DNA from: JAKACA01 sp049510975
Lineage (GTDB): Bacteria; Actinomycetota; Acidimicrobiia; Acidimicrobiales; Bog-793
Direction of reading: 5' to 3'
DNA: 64,000 nucleotides
Assembly (NCBI GenBank): GCA_049510975.1
Contig: JBEKYM010000020.1
Location: forward strand, 1 to 64,000
Below the pieces are notes generated by a model. That model was given only the letters and a program-made list of their open reading frames with translations, was not told the origin of the DNA and ran no database searches. This document shows positions 21,431 through 28,997 of the stretch, piece after piece. How positions within the stretch are numbered: the stretch's first letter is position 1; each line of letters begins with the position of its first letter. A program made the position numbers and the translations under genes.

Positions 21431-22391
21431 GCCGAACCCTCGGGTCGAGCACCCCGTAGAGCGCATCGGTCAGGAAGTTGACAGTCACGAAACCGGTAGC
21501 GATGAGGACGACCATGCCCTGGACGATGAGATAGTCGCGTTTCTCGATGGAGGTGACCAGGAGAGTGCCCATACCGGGCAGGGCAAAGACGTTCTCGACG
21601 ATGAGGGCGCCGGCCAGCAGGCCGCCCACGCTCAGGCCCACGAGGCTCACGAGGGTGAAGCTCGACGGCCGCAAGGCATGGTGCAGCAGCACGTACCACC
21701 GCGAGAAGCCCTTCGACCGCGCCATCAAGATGAACTCGGACTTGAGCGTTGCCAGCAGATCGCCCCGGAGCACGCGGGCGAACAGCGCCAGCTGGCCGGC
21801 GGACAACACGATCGCCGGGAGCAGGATCGATTGCGGTGTCGCGATGATGGTCGGCGACGTGCTCGTCCCGATGGCGAACCACGTCGACTCCCCGCTGGCA
21901 GGAAACAAGTGCACCTTGATCGCCAGCAGGTAGATCAGCACCGGCCCGAGGATGAACGCCGGCAGTGCCAGCAGCAGCAAGGTCGAGCTGGTCGTGAACT
22001 TGTCGAACCACCGGTTGGGCCGCAGTGCGCACAGCATGGCCATCGGGACGGCGAGACCGAGCGAGATCACCTCGGCCATGATCATGAGCTCGATCGTCAA
22101 GGGGACTCGCTGGGCGATGGCGCTCGTCACGGATTGGTCGCTGATGTAGGACTGCCCGAGGTTTCCTTGCAGCGCATGGCCGAGCCAGACGAAATAGCGG
22201 ATATAGAGCGGATGGTTGAGACCCAGCTGGTTCGTGAGCTCGGCGCGGGCTGCCGCGCTACCGGCGAACGGCCCGAGGATGGTGTTGATCGGACTGCCGG
22301 GAAGCAGGTTCAGCAGGATGAAGCTGAACAGGGTCACGGCGAACACCACCGACAGCATCCGCACGAACCGCCAGCCGACGTAGCTCAACAT
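21411..22391 (-). CDS. Peptide-type ABC importer permease, DppB/OppB-like
   Basis: A 326-residue permease with the DppB pattern: N-terminal segment RFVRMLSVVFAVTLFSFILL, a periplasmic loop with LGLNHPLYIRYFVWLGHALQGNLGQSY, and an ATPase-contact loop ARVLRGDLLATLKSEFILMARSKGFS. The stretch VENVFALPGMGTLLVTSI is the usual late conserved block. It starts at ATG 22391, 19 bp after the binding-protein gene, and runs into the DppC gene. It should form the translocation pore with that subunit. Confidence 0.93.
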   Translation of the reverse strand: MLSYVGWRFVRMLSVVFAVTLFSFILLNLLPGSPINTILGPFAGSAAARAELTNQLGLNHPLYIRYFVWLGHALQGNLGQSYISDQSVTSAIAQRVPLTIELMIMAEVISLGLAVPMAMLCALRPNRWFDKFTTSSTLLLLALPAFILGPVLIYLLAIKVHLFPASGESTWFAIGTSTSPTIIATPQSILLPAIVLSAGQLALFARVLRGDLLATLKSEFILMARSKGFSRWYVLLHHALRPSSFTLVSLVGLSVGGLLAGALIVENVFALPGMGTLLVTSIEKRDYLIVQGMVVLIATGFVTVNFLTDALYGVLDPRVRRARLIG

Positions 22392-22410
22392 CGATGCCCC
22401 GCAGCGTCGG

Positions 22411-24036
22411 TTAGCTGCTCAGCCAGAGCTGATCGAGCCACGGCGTGGCGTCGGAGTTGAGCGTGTCCTGTTTCTGGCCGTCGGGAAACACGAAGTCGCC
22501 GAGGCCGTGCAACGTCGGTCCGGAGACCAAGCCGTTCGGACCTCGCCCGAGCCAGATGTACGGCGCCTCCACGGCGAACTGGTGCCAGACCTTGCCGTAG
22601 GCGGCTTTGCGAACGGCGTAGTTGGGGTTCTCGCGCCCGACCTGGAGCGCCGCGTCGGTGATGGGATCCGACAGCCGGGCGAAGTTCAGCGCCACCGACC
22701 CATCGGGGTGGGCGTTCTGCGACAGCCACCAGGTGGCGTCGATGTCGGGGTCGATGTCACCGAACTGGATCCAGCAGTTGGCCTGATAGCTGCCGAAGAC
22801 GGCGTTGTTGATATAGGTCGCCTGCTCGGTGTACTGCAGCGACACGTCGACTCCCACCGCCTGCCACTCCGCCTGCACGAGCTGCATGGCTTGGGGGTTC
22901 GTGCCCGAGCTCGTGCAGCCGAGCGTGAACTTCACGGGACCGGATGTGCCCGTCTGGCTGTGGTAGTCGGCGATGAGCTGTTTGGCTTTCGTCGTGTTCG
23001 GCGTCGTCGGATACCCGGACGGCACGTACCAGGGCGAGCCGGGGGCATACGGCTCGGTCACGATGGACCCGAGACCGAGGTCGATGGCGCTGATGATCTG
23101 CTGCTGGTTCGTGGCGTACTCGAGCGCCAGCCGGAGGTCCAGGTTGTTGAGGGGCTTGGAATCGGTGTTCAACATGATGAACGCAGGCACGTCGAGGTGC
23201 TGCACGTACATCGAGTAGGTCGACTGGGCCTCGAGCTGCTTGATCTGGGCCGCCTCACCGGTGTACATGAACTGGATCTGGCCCGACTGGAGGGCTTGCA
23301 GCCGCGTCGTCGGGTCCGTGATGACGTGGAACACGATCTCGTCGAGGTGCGTCACGTTGGGCCGCCAGTAGTTGGGGTTCTTCTTGACGGTGAGCGTCGA
23401 GTCCTGAATCCACTGCTTGAAGATGAACGGTCCGGTGCCGATCGGGATGGTCGTGGATGCCGTCTTCGACTCCAGCTGGGCGGGGGCTGCCATGTAGCCG
23501 GCCTGGGAGGCGAGCACGGAGGGGAAGGCGACCCACGGCTGGCTCATCTGCACCTTGACGGTCAGGTTGTTGACGACCGTTGCCTTCACCATGGGAAGCA
23601 ATGCCTGGCCGACGAGCGTGGACGCCTTCCCGAGGGTGAGCTGCAGAGCGACCGCAGCTGCATTGAGAGGTTGGCCGTTCGAGAACTTGATGCCGGGACG
23701 CAGACCGATCGTCCAGACCTTGTAGTTGGCGCTGTGCGTCACGGACTTGGCAAGGTACGGCACCGGAACGCCGGCCGAGTCGTAGGCGCAGAGCGGATCG
23801 AAGAACGTCTGGGCGACGAAGTAGCCGGCGGCCGCCCACTCGCTCGTGACCGGGTCCCAGCCGTCGGTCTCGGCATCGAGGCCGACTCCGAGAGTGCCGC
23901 CGTTCTGCGGCACGAGCGTGGTCGTCGTCCCGGCCGCGGTGCTGGACGTCGTACCACCGGTAGATGTCGACTTGGCACAGCCGGCAGCAATCACCGCCAT
24001 CACCACCGCCGACACGATCCAGGCGCGCTTGTTCAT
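22411..24036 (-). CDS. ABC importer substrate-binding lipoprotein, family 5 (DppA/OppA-like)
   Basis: A 541-residue extracellular solute-binding protein. Signal peptide MNKRAWIVSAVVMAVIAAGC ends in lipobox AAGC, then a Ser/Thr-rich linker. Family 5 marks include TLTVKKNPNYWRPNVTHLDEIVFHVITDPTTRLQAL region and the terminal PYIWLGRGPNG. Family members bind di/oligopeptides, nickel, opines and similar ligands; specificity is not readable. A purine-rich ribosome site (GAGGGGGAG) precedes ATG 24036. First gene of the minus-strand importer operon. Confidence 0.92.
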   Translation of the reverse strand: MNKRAWIVSAVVMAVIAAGCAKSTSTGGTTSSTAAGTTTTLVPQNGGTLGVGLDAETDGWDPVTSEWAAAGYFVAQTFFDPLCAYDSAGVPVPYLAKSVTHSANYKVWTIGLRPGIKFSNGQPLNAAAVALQLTLGKASTLVGQALLPMVKATVVNNLTVKVQMSQPWVAFPSVLASQAGYMAAPAQLESKTASTTIPIGTGPFIFKQWIQDSTLTVKKNPNYWRPNVTHLDEIVFHVITDPTTRLQALQSGQIQFMYTGEAAQIKQLEAQSTYSMYVQHLDVPAFIMLNTDSKPLNNLDLRLALEYATNQQQIISAIDLGLGSIVTEPYAPGSPWYVPSGYPTTPNTTKAKQLIADYHSQTGTSGPVKFTLGCTSSGTNPQAMQLVQAEWQAVGVDVSLQYTEQATYINNAVFGSYQANCWIQFGDIDPDIDATWWLSQNAHPDGSVALNFARLSDPITDAALQVGRENPNYAVRKAAYGKVWHQFAVEAPYIWLGRGPNGLVSGPTLHGLGDFVFPDGQKQDTLNSDATPWLDQLWLSS

Positions 24037-24147
24037 GTGCTCCCCCTCTCGCGGTGCCCAAGACGCCGCGTCCCACTCCCCATGGTTACGGAATGTTTAC
24101 CACTTGGATCGGCAGCCGTCCCGGCGCTGCTGCCTGCCGGATCCGGC

Positions 24148-24465
24148 TCAACCGCCTCCCGCCGGCGAGTCGGTGACGGGGCGCTCGCTGCTGCGCGGCG
24201 TGCGCAGCAGCAGGAGGGCGGCGGCCGCCCACACCACCGTCAAGCCGACCCAGACGGCGAACCGCTCCCACGGGTGCAGGCCGCTGCCCGCGTAGGCTAA
24301 GTCGTTGGTGGCGGCGAGAGGGGCATAACCGACCCACCCGGTGTAGCTCCCGAGCGACGTGAGCCAGCCCCCGAGCAAGTCGAGGACGACGCCGAGAGCG
24401 ATGACGACGACGACTCGTTGGGCGCGGTTGAACCGCTTCCTCGACTGTGCCGGCGGTCCTGCCAA
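24148..24465 (-). CDS. Small membrane protein, 105 residues
   Basis: TTG start at 24465, chosen because AAGGAGG sits four bases upstream, an unusually strong site for this window. Hydrophobic segments at about 17-36 and 68-87 suggest two membrane helices with the ends inside; a short Trp/Tyr-rich external loop joins them. No known family. It lies between the importer operon and a crotonase gene, all on the minus strand. Its upstream region contains two copies of an 11-bp GTCCCTCCCTC repeat (24478-24500). Confidence 0.65.
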   Translation of the reverse strand: MAGPPAQSRKRFNRAQRVVVVIALGVVLDLLGGWLTSLGSYTGWVGYAPLAATNDLAYAGSGLHPWERFAVWVGLTVVWAAAALLLLRTPRSSERPVTDSPAGGG

Positions 24466-24573
24466 CTGTCCTCCTTCGTCCCTCCCTCGTCCCTCCCTCG
24501 CTGCTGACAGCGCCGGTGGACGACGCGCCCGGGACGCTACCCGTCGGCGCCTGCGGGGCGCCGGGCGTGCGCC

Positions 24574-25374
24574 TCAGCCCGCTTGCGAGCTGCCCCGCTC
24601 GATGATGGCTTGCTTGCGGCGGGCGACTTCTTCCGGGCGGCCGTGGCCGTCACGCAGCCACTCGGCGGCGACCTCGAGCTCGAGGCGCAACGCCTCGCCG
24701 GCGCTCAGCAGCGAACCCTCCGCATAGGTGGCAAGGAGCCGCCCGACGCCGGCAGGGTCGTTCCCCGCAATGTCGGCGGCGATCGAGCGCGCCGTGCTCA
24801 AGAGGTCCTCGTGCGCCACGACGTGGTTGACGAGGCCCCACGCCAGTGCCGTGGCGGCATCGACGAAATTCCCGCTGGCGCTCATCTCCCGCGCCCGCCG
24901 CAGCCCGACGGCTTCCGGCAGCAGCACGCTCAAGCCCCACGCCGGCTGAACACCGACGCGGGCATGGGTGTCAGCGAAGCGGGCACGCTCCGAGGCGATG
25001 AGGAAGTCGCAGGCCAGGGCCAGCTCCAGGCCGCCGGTGACCGCAGGCCCGTTGACGGCACCGATCAACGGCTTGCTCCGTCCGGGGAACGGGCCGGGCC
25101 GTGGCGGTTTGCTCGACGGGTTCGAGTCGGAGTCGGCACGCAACAGGGCGCTCGAGGTGGCGAGCTCACGGAGGTCCAGGCCGGCGCAGAATGCGGGATC
25201 GGCTCCCGTGATGATGACCACGCGTACGTCGTCACGCCGCTCGCACTCGTCCATGACGCCGGTGAGCTCCCGGAGCAGCTCGCGGCTGAGGGCGTTTCGC
25301 GCCTCCGGCCGGTTGAGGGTGACCGTAGCCACCCCGCCTTCTGCCTCCAGGACGACGACCTCGTTATTGGGCAT
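24574..25374 (-). CDS. Enoyl-CoA hydratase/isomerase family protein
   Basis: A 266-residue crotonase. ADPAFCAGLDLREL is the first oxyanion-hole loop and NGPAVTGGLELALACDFLIAS carries the first catalytic-type Glu. The second Glu position is replaced in THARVGVQPAWG, so simple hydratase chemistry is not certain. I start at ATG 25374 (MPNNEVVVLE), near the usual beginning; in-frame upstream codons to 25428 are possible. Its 5' end faces the MIO-less lyase gene 145 bp away, so the two are divergent and could share regulation. Substrate unknown. Confidence 0.85.
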   Translation of the reverse strand: MPNNEVVVLEAEGGVATVTLNRPEARNALSRELLRELTGVMDECERRDDVRVVIITGADPAFCAGLDLRELATSSALLRADSDSNPSSKPPRPGPFPGRSKPLIGAVNGPAVTGGLELALACDFLIASERARFADTHARVGVQPAWGLSVLLPEAVGLRRAREMSASGNFVDAATALAWGLVNHVVAHEDLLSTARSIAADIAGNDPAGVGRLLATYAEGSLLSAGEALRLELEVAAEWLRDGHGRPEEVARRKQAIIERGSSQAG

Positions 25375-25519
25375 GACGCAGTCTGCCCTCCCCGGGAGCC
25401 CGACCGGCGCGGTGTCGACGACTGGCATCGCCCGCTCCGTCCGACGATCCGTGCCAAGGTGTACCGGTGCAGGTCGGCCTCACGGAACCATCGACGCCGG
25501 GCACGGGCGAGGGCGCCCG

Positions 25520-26977
25520 GTGACCGTGTTGCTCGACGGGGCTTCGCTCCGTCTCGAGGATCTCGTCTCGATCGCCTCCAGGGTCCAGCCCGTCGCCCTC
25601 GCGGCCGGTGTCCGGCAACGGATGCAGGCCCACCGTGACGTCGTACTCGAAGCGCTCGCTCGTGGCGACCAGGTCTACGGCCTCACGACCGGGGTCGCCG
25701 AGCGCAAGCGAGTCCGGCTTGCCCGTTCGGATCAGGCACGCTTCAACCGCTCGCTCCTCCGCAACCACCGGATGGCGCAAGGGCCTGCGGCGCCGCCCGA
25801 GGTCGTCCGAGCCGCCATGGCCATCCTCGCCAACTCGTTCGCCAAGGGCGTCGCCGGCGTGCGGCCCGAGCTTGCGGAGCTGCTCGTGACGGCGTTGCAC
25901 GAAGGCGTCGAGCCCCGCGTCCGCACGCTGGGGTCGGTCGGACAGGCCGATCTCGGACCCCTCGCCGACATGGCCGACTGGCTGGTGGATTGGTCGGGCT
26001 TCGAGCTGGCAGAAAACGAAGGCCTCGCCCTCATCGACACCAACGCCTTCTCGACCGCCTGTGCGGCCCTCGCCGTCGCCGGCGCCGAACAGCTGCTCGA
26101 CGCGCTCGAGGTTGGTGCCGCCCTCGACTTCGAGGGTTTCGCCGCCAACGTGAAGGCGCTCCATCCCCTCGTCGCCGACGTGCGACCTTCGCCCGGGCTG
26201 TCCCGGAGCCTCGGCAACGTCCGCCGCCTCCTCGCCCACAGCGTGCTGTTCGAGGACGGCGTGGCTCGCAATCTGCAGGATCCGCTGACATTTCGCTGTG
26301 TCCCTCAGATCAACGGAGCAGCCCGAGATGCCGTCGCCTACGCGAGATCCACGATCGAGCGCGAGCTGAACTCGTCCCAAGGCAATCCGATCGTCGTGCT
26401 CGCCGAGCGGGTCGTCGTGTCGGTCGGCAACTTCGACCCGGTTGCCATGTCGGCCGCCCTCGACTTTGCCCGCATCGGTCTGGCTCCCGCCATCACCTCG
26501 GCGACCGAACGCACGGTGAAGCTGCTCCAGCGCCCGTTCTCCGCGCTGGCTGCCGGCCTCTCCGAGCACCCGGAGACGGGGGACGACGGCCTTGCCGAGC
26601 TCGCCGTCGCCTCTCAGGCGCTCACGGCCGAAGCGAGGCTGCTCGCCCAGCCGGTCTCCTACGAGCTCGCCAGCACGTCGAAGGCCGAAGGCATCGAAGA
26701 CCGCACGACGATGGCGCCGCTGTCGGCTCGCCGGCTCGGAGACGTCTGCGCCTTGGCAGCCAGAGTCATCTCCGTCGAGCTCGTCGTCGCCGCACAGGCC
26801 ATCGATCTGCGCCGGCTCGGACGGCTCGGAGACGGGACGCAGGCGGCCTACGATCTCGTCCGCCGGCTGGCGCCGCCCGGAACTGGCACGTCCCTGCCGG
26901 ACGATCTGGAAGCGCTCGTCGCCGCCGTGCGCGCCGGCACCTTGTCGTCGATCCTGCAACAAGCGGCACCCGGGTGA
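25520..26977 (+). CDS. Histidine/phenylalanine ammonia-lyase superfamily protein lacking the MIO motif
   Basis: A 485-residue protein with the full HAL/PAL layout. YGLTTGVAERK keeps the catalytic Tyr (Tyr53), followed by SLLRNHRMAQG and SFAKGVAGVRPELAELL. The core has DPLTFRCVPQINGAARDA (Arg259) and ELNSSQGNP. In place of GSVGASGDLAPL it reads GSVGQADLGPL (138-148). The Ala-Ser-Gly that cyclises to the electrophilic MIO cofactor is absent and the loop is one residue shorter; the reading frame is intact. Two other active-site blocks also differ: IDTN at 172-175 where INGT is usual, and NFDP at 304-307 where NFHG is usual. GTG start follows GAGGG by six bases. It heads an importer and sulfur-enzyme gene set. 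Confidence 0.85.
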   Translation: MTVLLDGASLRLEDLVSIASRVQPVALAAGVRQRMQAHRDVVLEALARGDQVYGLTTGVAERKRVRLARSDQARFNRSLLRNHRMAQGPAAPPEVVRAAMAILANSFAKGVAGVRPELAELLVTALHEGVEPRVRTLGSVGQADLGPLADMADWLVDWSGFELAENEGLALIDTNAFSTACAALAVAGAEQLLDALEVGAALDFEGFAANVKALHPLVADVRPSPGLSRSLGNVRRLLAHSVLFEDGVARNLQDPLTFRCVPQINGAARDAVAYARSTIERELNSSQGNPIVVLAERVVVSVGNFDPVAMSAALDFARIGLAPAITSATERTVKLLQRPFSALAAGLSEHPETGDDGLAELAVASQALTAEARLLAQPVSYELASTSKAEGIEDRTTMAPLSARRLGDVCALAARVISVELVVAAQAIDLRRLGRLGDGTQAAYDLVRRLAPPGTGTSLPDDLEALVAAVRAGTLSSILQQAAPG

Positions 26978-26979
26978 CC

Positions 26980-27110
26980 GGCCGGCGCAGCCCCGGCGGG
27001 CACAGCGGCGAGCATGACGACAGAGCCCGCCTGCGCACGCCTGGCGGGCGCAGCGACCAGGGCGCCGTGAGAGCCGGCCGGCGCAGCCCGGGCCGGCGCA
27101 GCGGCGAGCA
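26980..27110 (+). repeat. 35-bp imperfect direct repeat between lyase and permease genes
   Basis: Two 35-bp copies (26980-27014 and 27076-27110) both begin GGCCGGCGCAGCCC and end CAGCGGCGAGCA, with a few differences in the middle. A partial third copy (GGCGGGCGCAGCGACCAG) lies between. They fill most of the 160-bp gap; the rest ends in the GAGAGGAG ribosome site of the permease gene. Confidence 0.6.
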
Positions 27111-27137
27111 CGAGCGCGACGCCCCGAGAGGAGCTCG

Positions 27138-28091
27138 ATGGCCCGCTACGTCTTGAAGCGCCTCGGGCTCTCGCTCATCACGTTGTGGCTCTTGAGCGTG
27201 CTCGTGTTCTACGCCGGCCAAGTGCTGCCCGGTGATCCGGGACGGTTCATCCTCGGGCCCTTCGCCGCCCACAGTGCGGTAGTGGCACTCGACCGCCAGC
27301 TCGGAGTCGACCGACCGCTGCTCACCCAGTACTGGAGCTGGATCAGCGGTTTCGTGCGCGGAAAGATGGGCACTTCGTACGAATTTCAAGCCCCGGTCGC
27401 GCCGTTCATCGGCAAGGCCGCCCTGCAGTCGCTGAAGCTCGCCCTCGTCGCCTTCGTGATCGTGGTGCCGCTCAGCATCGCCGGCGGTGTCATCGCGGCC
27501 CTCAAAGCCGGCGGCATCGTCGACCGAGTCATCTCCATCGGAGGACTGTCCGGCACGAGCATGCCGGAGTTCGTCTCCGGCATCATCCTGCTCGAGATCT
27601 TCGCCGTCGCATTCAAGATCTTCCCGGTGACGGCGACTTCGCCGCCCGGATCCTCGCTGCTCACGCAACTCGATCACTTGATCCTGCCGGCCATCCCGCT
27701 CGTGCTCGTCCTGTTCGGCTACATCGCCCGCATGGCGCGGGCCGGCACCATCGAGGCGCTCGATTCGGACTATGCCCGCACGGCAACGCTGAAAGGGCTC
27801 CGCCGCTCGGTCGTCATCCGGCGCCACGTCCTGCGCAACTCCCTGCTCCCGACGATCACCGTGATCGCCACCCAGACCGGATACCTCATCGGGGGACTGC
27901 TCGTCGTCGAGAAGCTCTTCAACTACCAAGGCATCGGGCTGCTCGTCTACAGCGCCGTGACGGCCAAGGACTTTCCCATGCTCGAAGCCGGCGTCCTGTC
28001 GCTCGGCATCGTCTACACCTTTGCGACGCTGGCAGCAGACATCGCTTACTCGCTCCTCAACCCCCGCATCCGCCTCGGAGGCGTCGAGTGA
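27138..28091 (+). CDS. Peptide-type ABC importer permease, DppB-like
   Basis: A 317-residue permease: N-terminal segment LKRLGLSLITLWLLSVLVFYAGQVLPGDPG, the DRQLGVDRPLLTQYWSWISGFVRGKMGTSY external loop, and ATPase-contact loop ARAGTIEALDSDYARTATLKGLRR. It ends with LLVVEKLFNYQGIGLLVY, the usual late block. GAGAGGAG lies four bases before ATG 27138. The stop overlaps the next permease start (GTGA). Most likely it imports the compound handled by the neighbouring lyase and dioxygenase-like enzymes. Confidence 0.93.
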   Translation: MARYVLKRLGLSLITLWLLSVLVFYAGQVLPGDPGRFILGPFAAHSAVVALDRQLGVDRPLLTQYWSWISGFVRGKMGTSYEFQAPVAPFIGKAALQSLKLALVAFVIVVPLSIAGGVIAALKAGGIVDRVISIGGLSGTSMPEFVSGIILLEIFAVAFKIFPVTATSPPGSSLLTQLDHLILPAIPLVLVLFGYIARMARAGTIEALDSDYARTATLKGLRRSVVIRRHVLRNSLLPTITVIATQTGYLIGGLLVVEKLFNYQGIGLLVYSAVTAKDFPMLEAGVLSLGIVYTFATLAADIAYSLLNPRIRLGGVE

Positions 28092-28993
28092 GTCGGGTGA
28101 GTCGGGTGATCGGGAGCGACGCCATCCCCGCGCCAGAGCTCAGTCGGCTCGAGCGCTCCGTCCCGCAATCCCCCCGAACGATCACTCAGCAGCTGTTGCG
28201 GTCCGTCTCGTTCCTGAGCGGCTCCGTCATCGTGCTGTTCTGGATCGTCTGTGCGATCTTCGGAACCAGCATCGCCCCGCACAACCCGCTCGCCCAGCAG
28301 CTGCTGGCGACGGACGCGGCGCCTTCGGGAGCGCACCTGTTCGGCACCGATCCCCTCGGCCGGGACATGTTGTCGCGAGTGATCGTCGGCGCCCGCGACA
28401 TCCTCGTCATCTCATCGGTCGCCACGGTCCTCGGGACGGTTCTCGGGACGGCACTCGGCCTCGTGATGGGCTACTTCGGCGGTGCCGTCGACATCGTCGT
28501 CGGTCGTTTCGTGGAAGCGCTCCTTGCGCTGCCCGTCGTCATCGTCGGCATCCTGTTCGTGCTGGCCCTGGGCCCGTCCATCCCCGTGCTCGTCGTCGTG
28601 ATCGGGTTCGTCTTCGCCCCGCTCATCGCACGAACCGTTCGCTCCGCCGTGCTCAGCGAGCGGGAGCTCGACTACGTCGCCGCCGCCCGGTTGCGAGGCG
28701 AGAACGCCCTCCACATCATGTTCGTCGAGATCCTCCCGAACGTCCTCCCGCCCATCCTCGTGGAGTTCACGGTGCGAGTCGGGTACGCGGCGTTCACGGT
28801 TGCGACGTTGTCGTTTCTCGGAGTGGGGCCGCCTCCGCCGACTCCGGACTGGGGCGCCGACATCGCCGCCAATTACGCCGGCATCTCCGCCGGTTACTGG
28901 TGGGAGACGCTGTTCCCGGCACTCGCCATCGCCTCGCTCGTGATCGCCGTCAACCTCATCGCCGATGGGATCGAATCGGTGCTGTCCCAATGA
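28088..28993 (+). CDS. Peptide-type ABC importer permease, DppC-like
   Basis: A 301-residue permease with a normal short N-terminus, unlike the DppC at 20351-21430. LFGTDPLGRDMLSRVIVGAR is the DppC signature before the second membrane segment, and ARTVRSAVLSERELDYVAAARLRG is the ATPase-contact loop. The final part SFLGVGPPPPTPDWGADIAANY is the conserved periplasmic block. GTG 28088 overlaps the stop of the preceding permease gene. Five bases separate its stop from the fused ATPase gene. Confidence 0.93.
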   Translation: MSRVSRVIGSDAIPAPELSRLERSVPQSPRTITQQLLRSVSFLSGSVIVLFWIVCAIFGTSIAPHNPLAQQLLATDAAPSGAHLFGTDPLGRDMLSRVIVGARDILVISSVATVLGTVLGTALGLVMGYFGGAVDIVVGRFVEALLALPVVIVGILFVLALGPSIPVLVVVIGFVFAPLIARTVRSAVLSERELDYVAAARLRGENALHIMFVEILPNVLPPILVEFTVRVGYAAFTVATLSFLGVGPPPPTPDWGADIAANYAGISAGYWWETLFPALAIASLVIAVNLIADGIESVLSQ

Positions 28994-28997
28994 ACCG

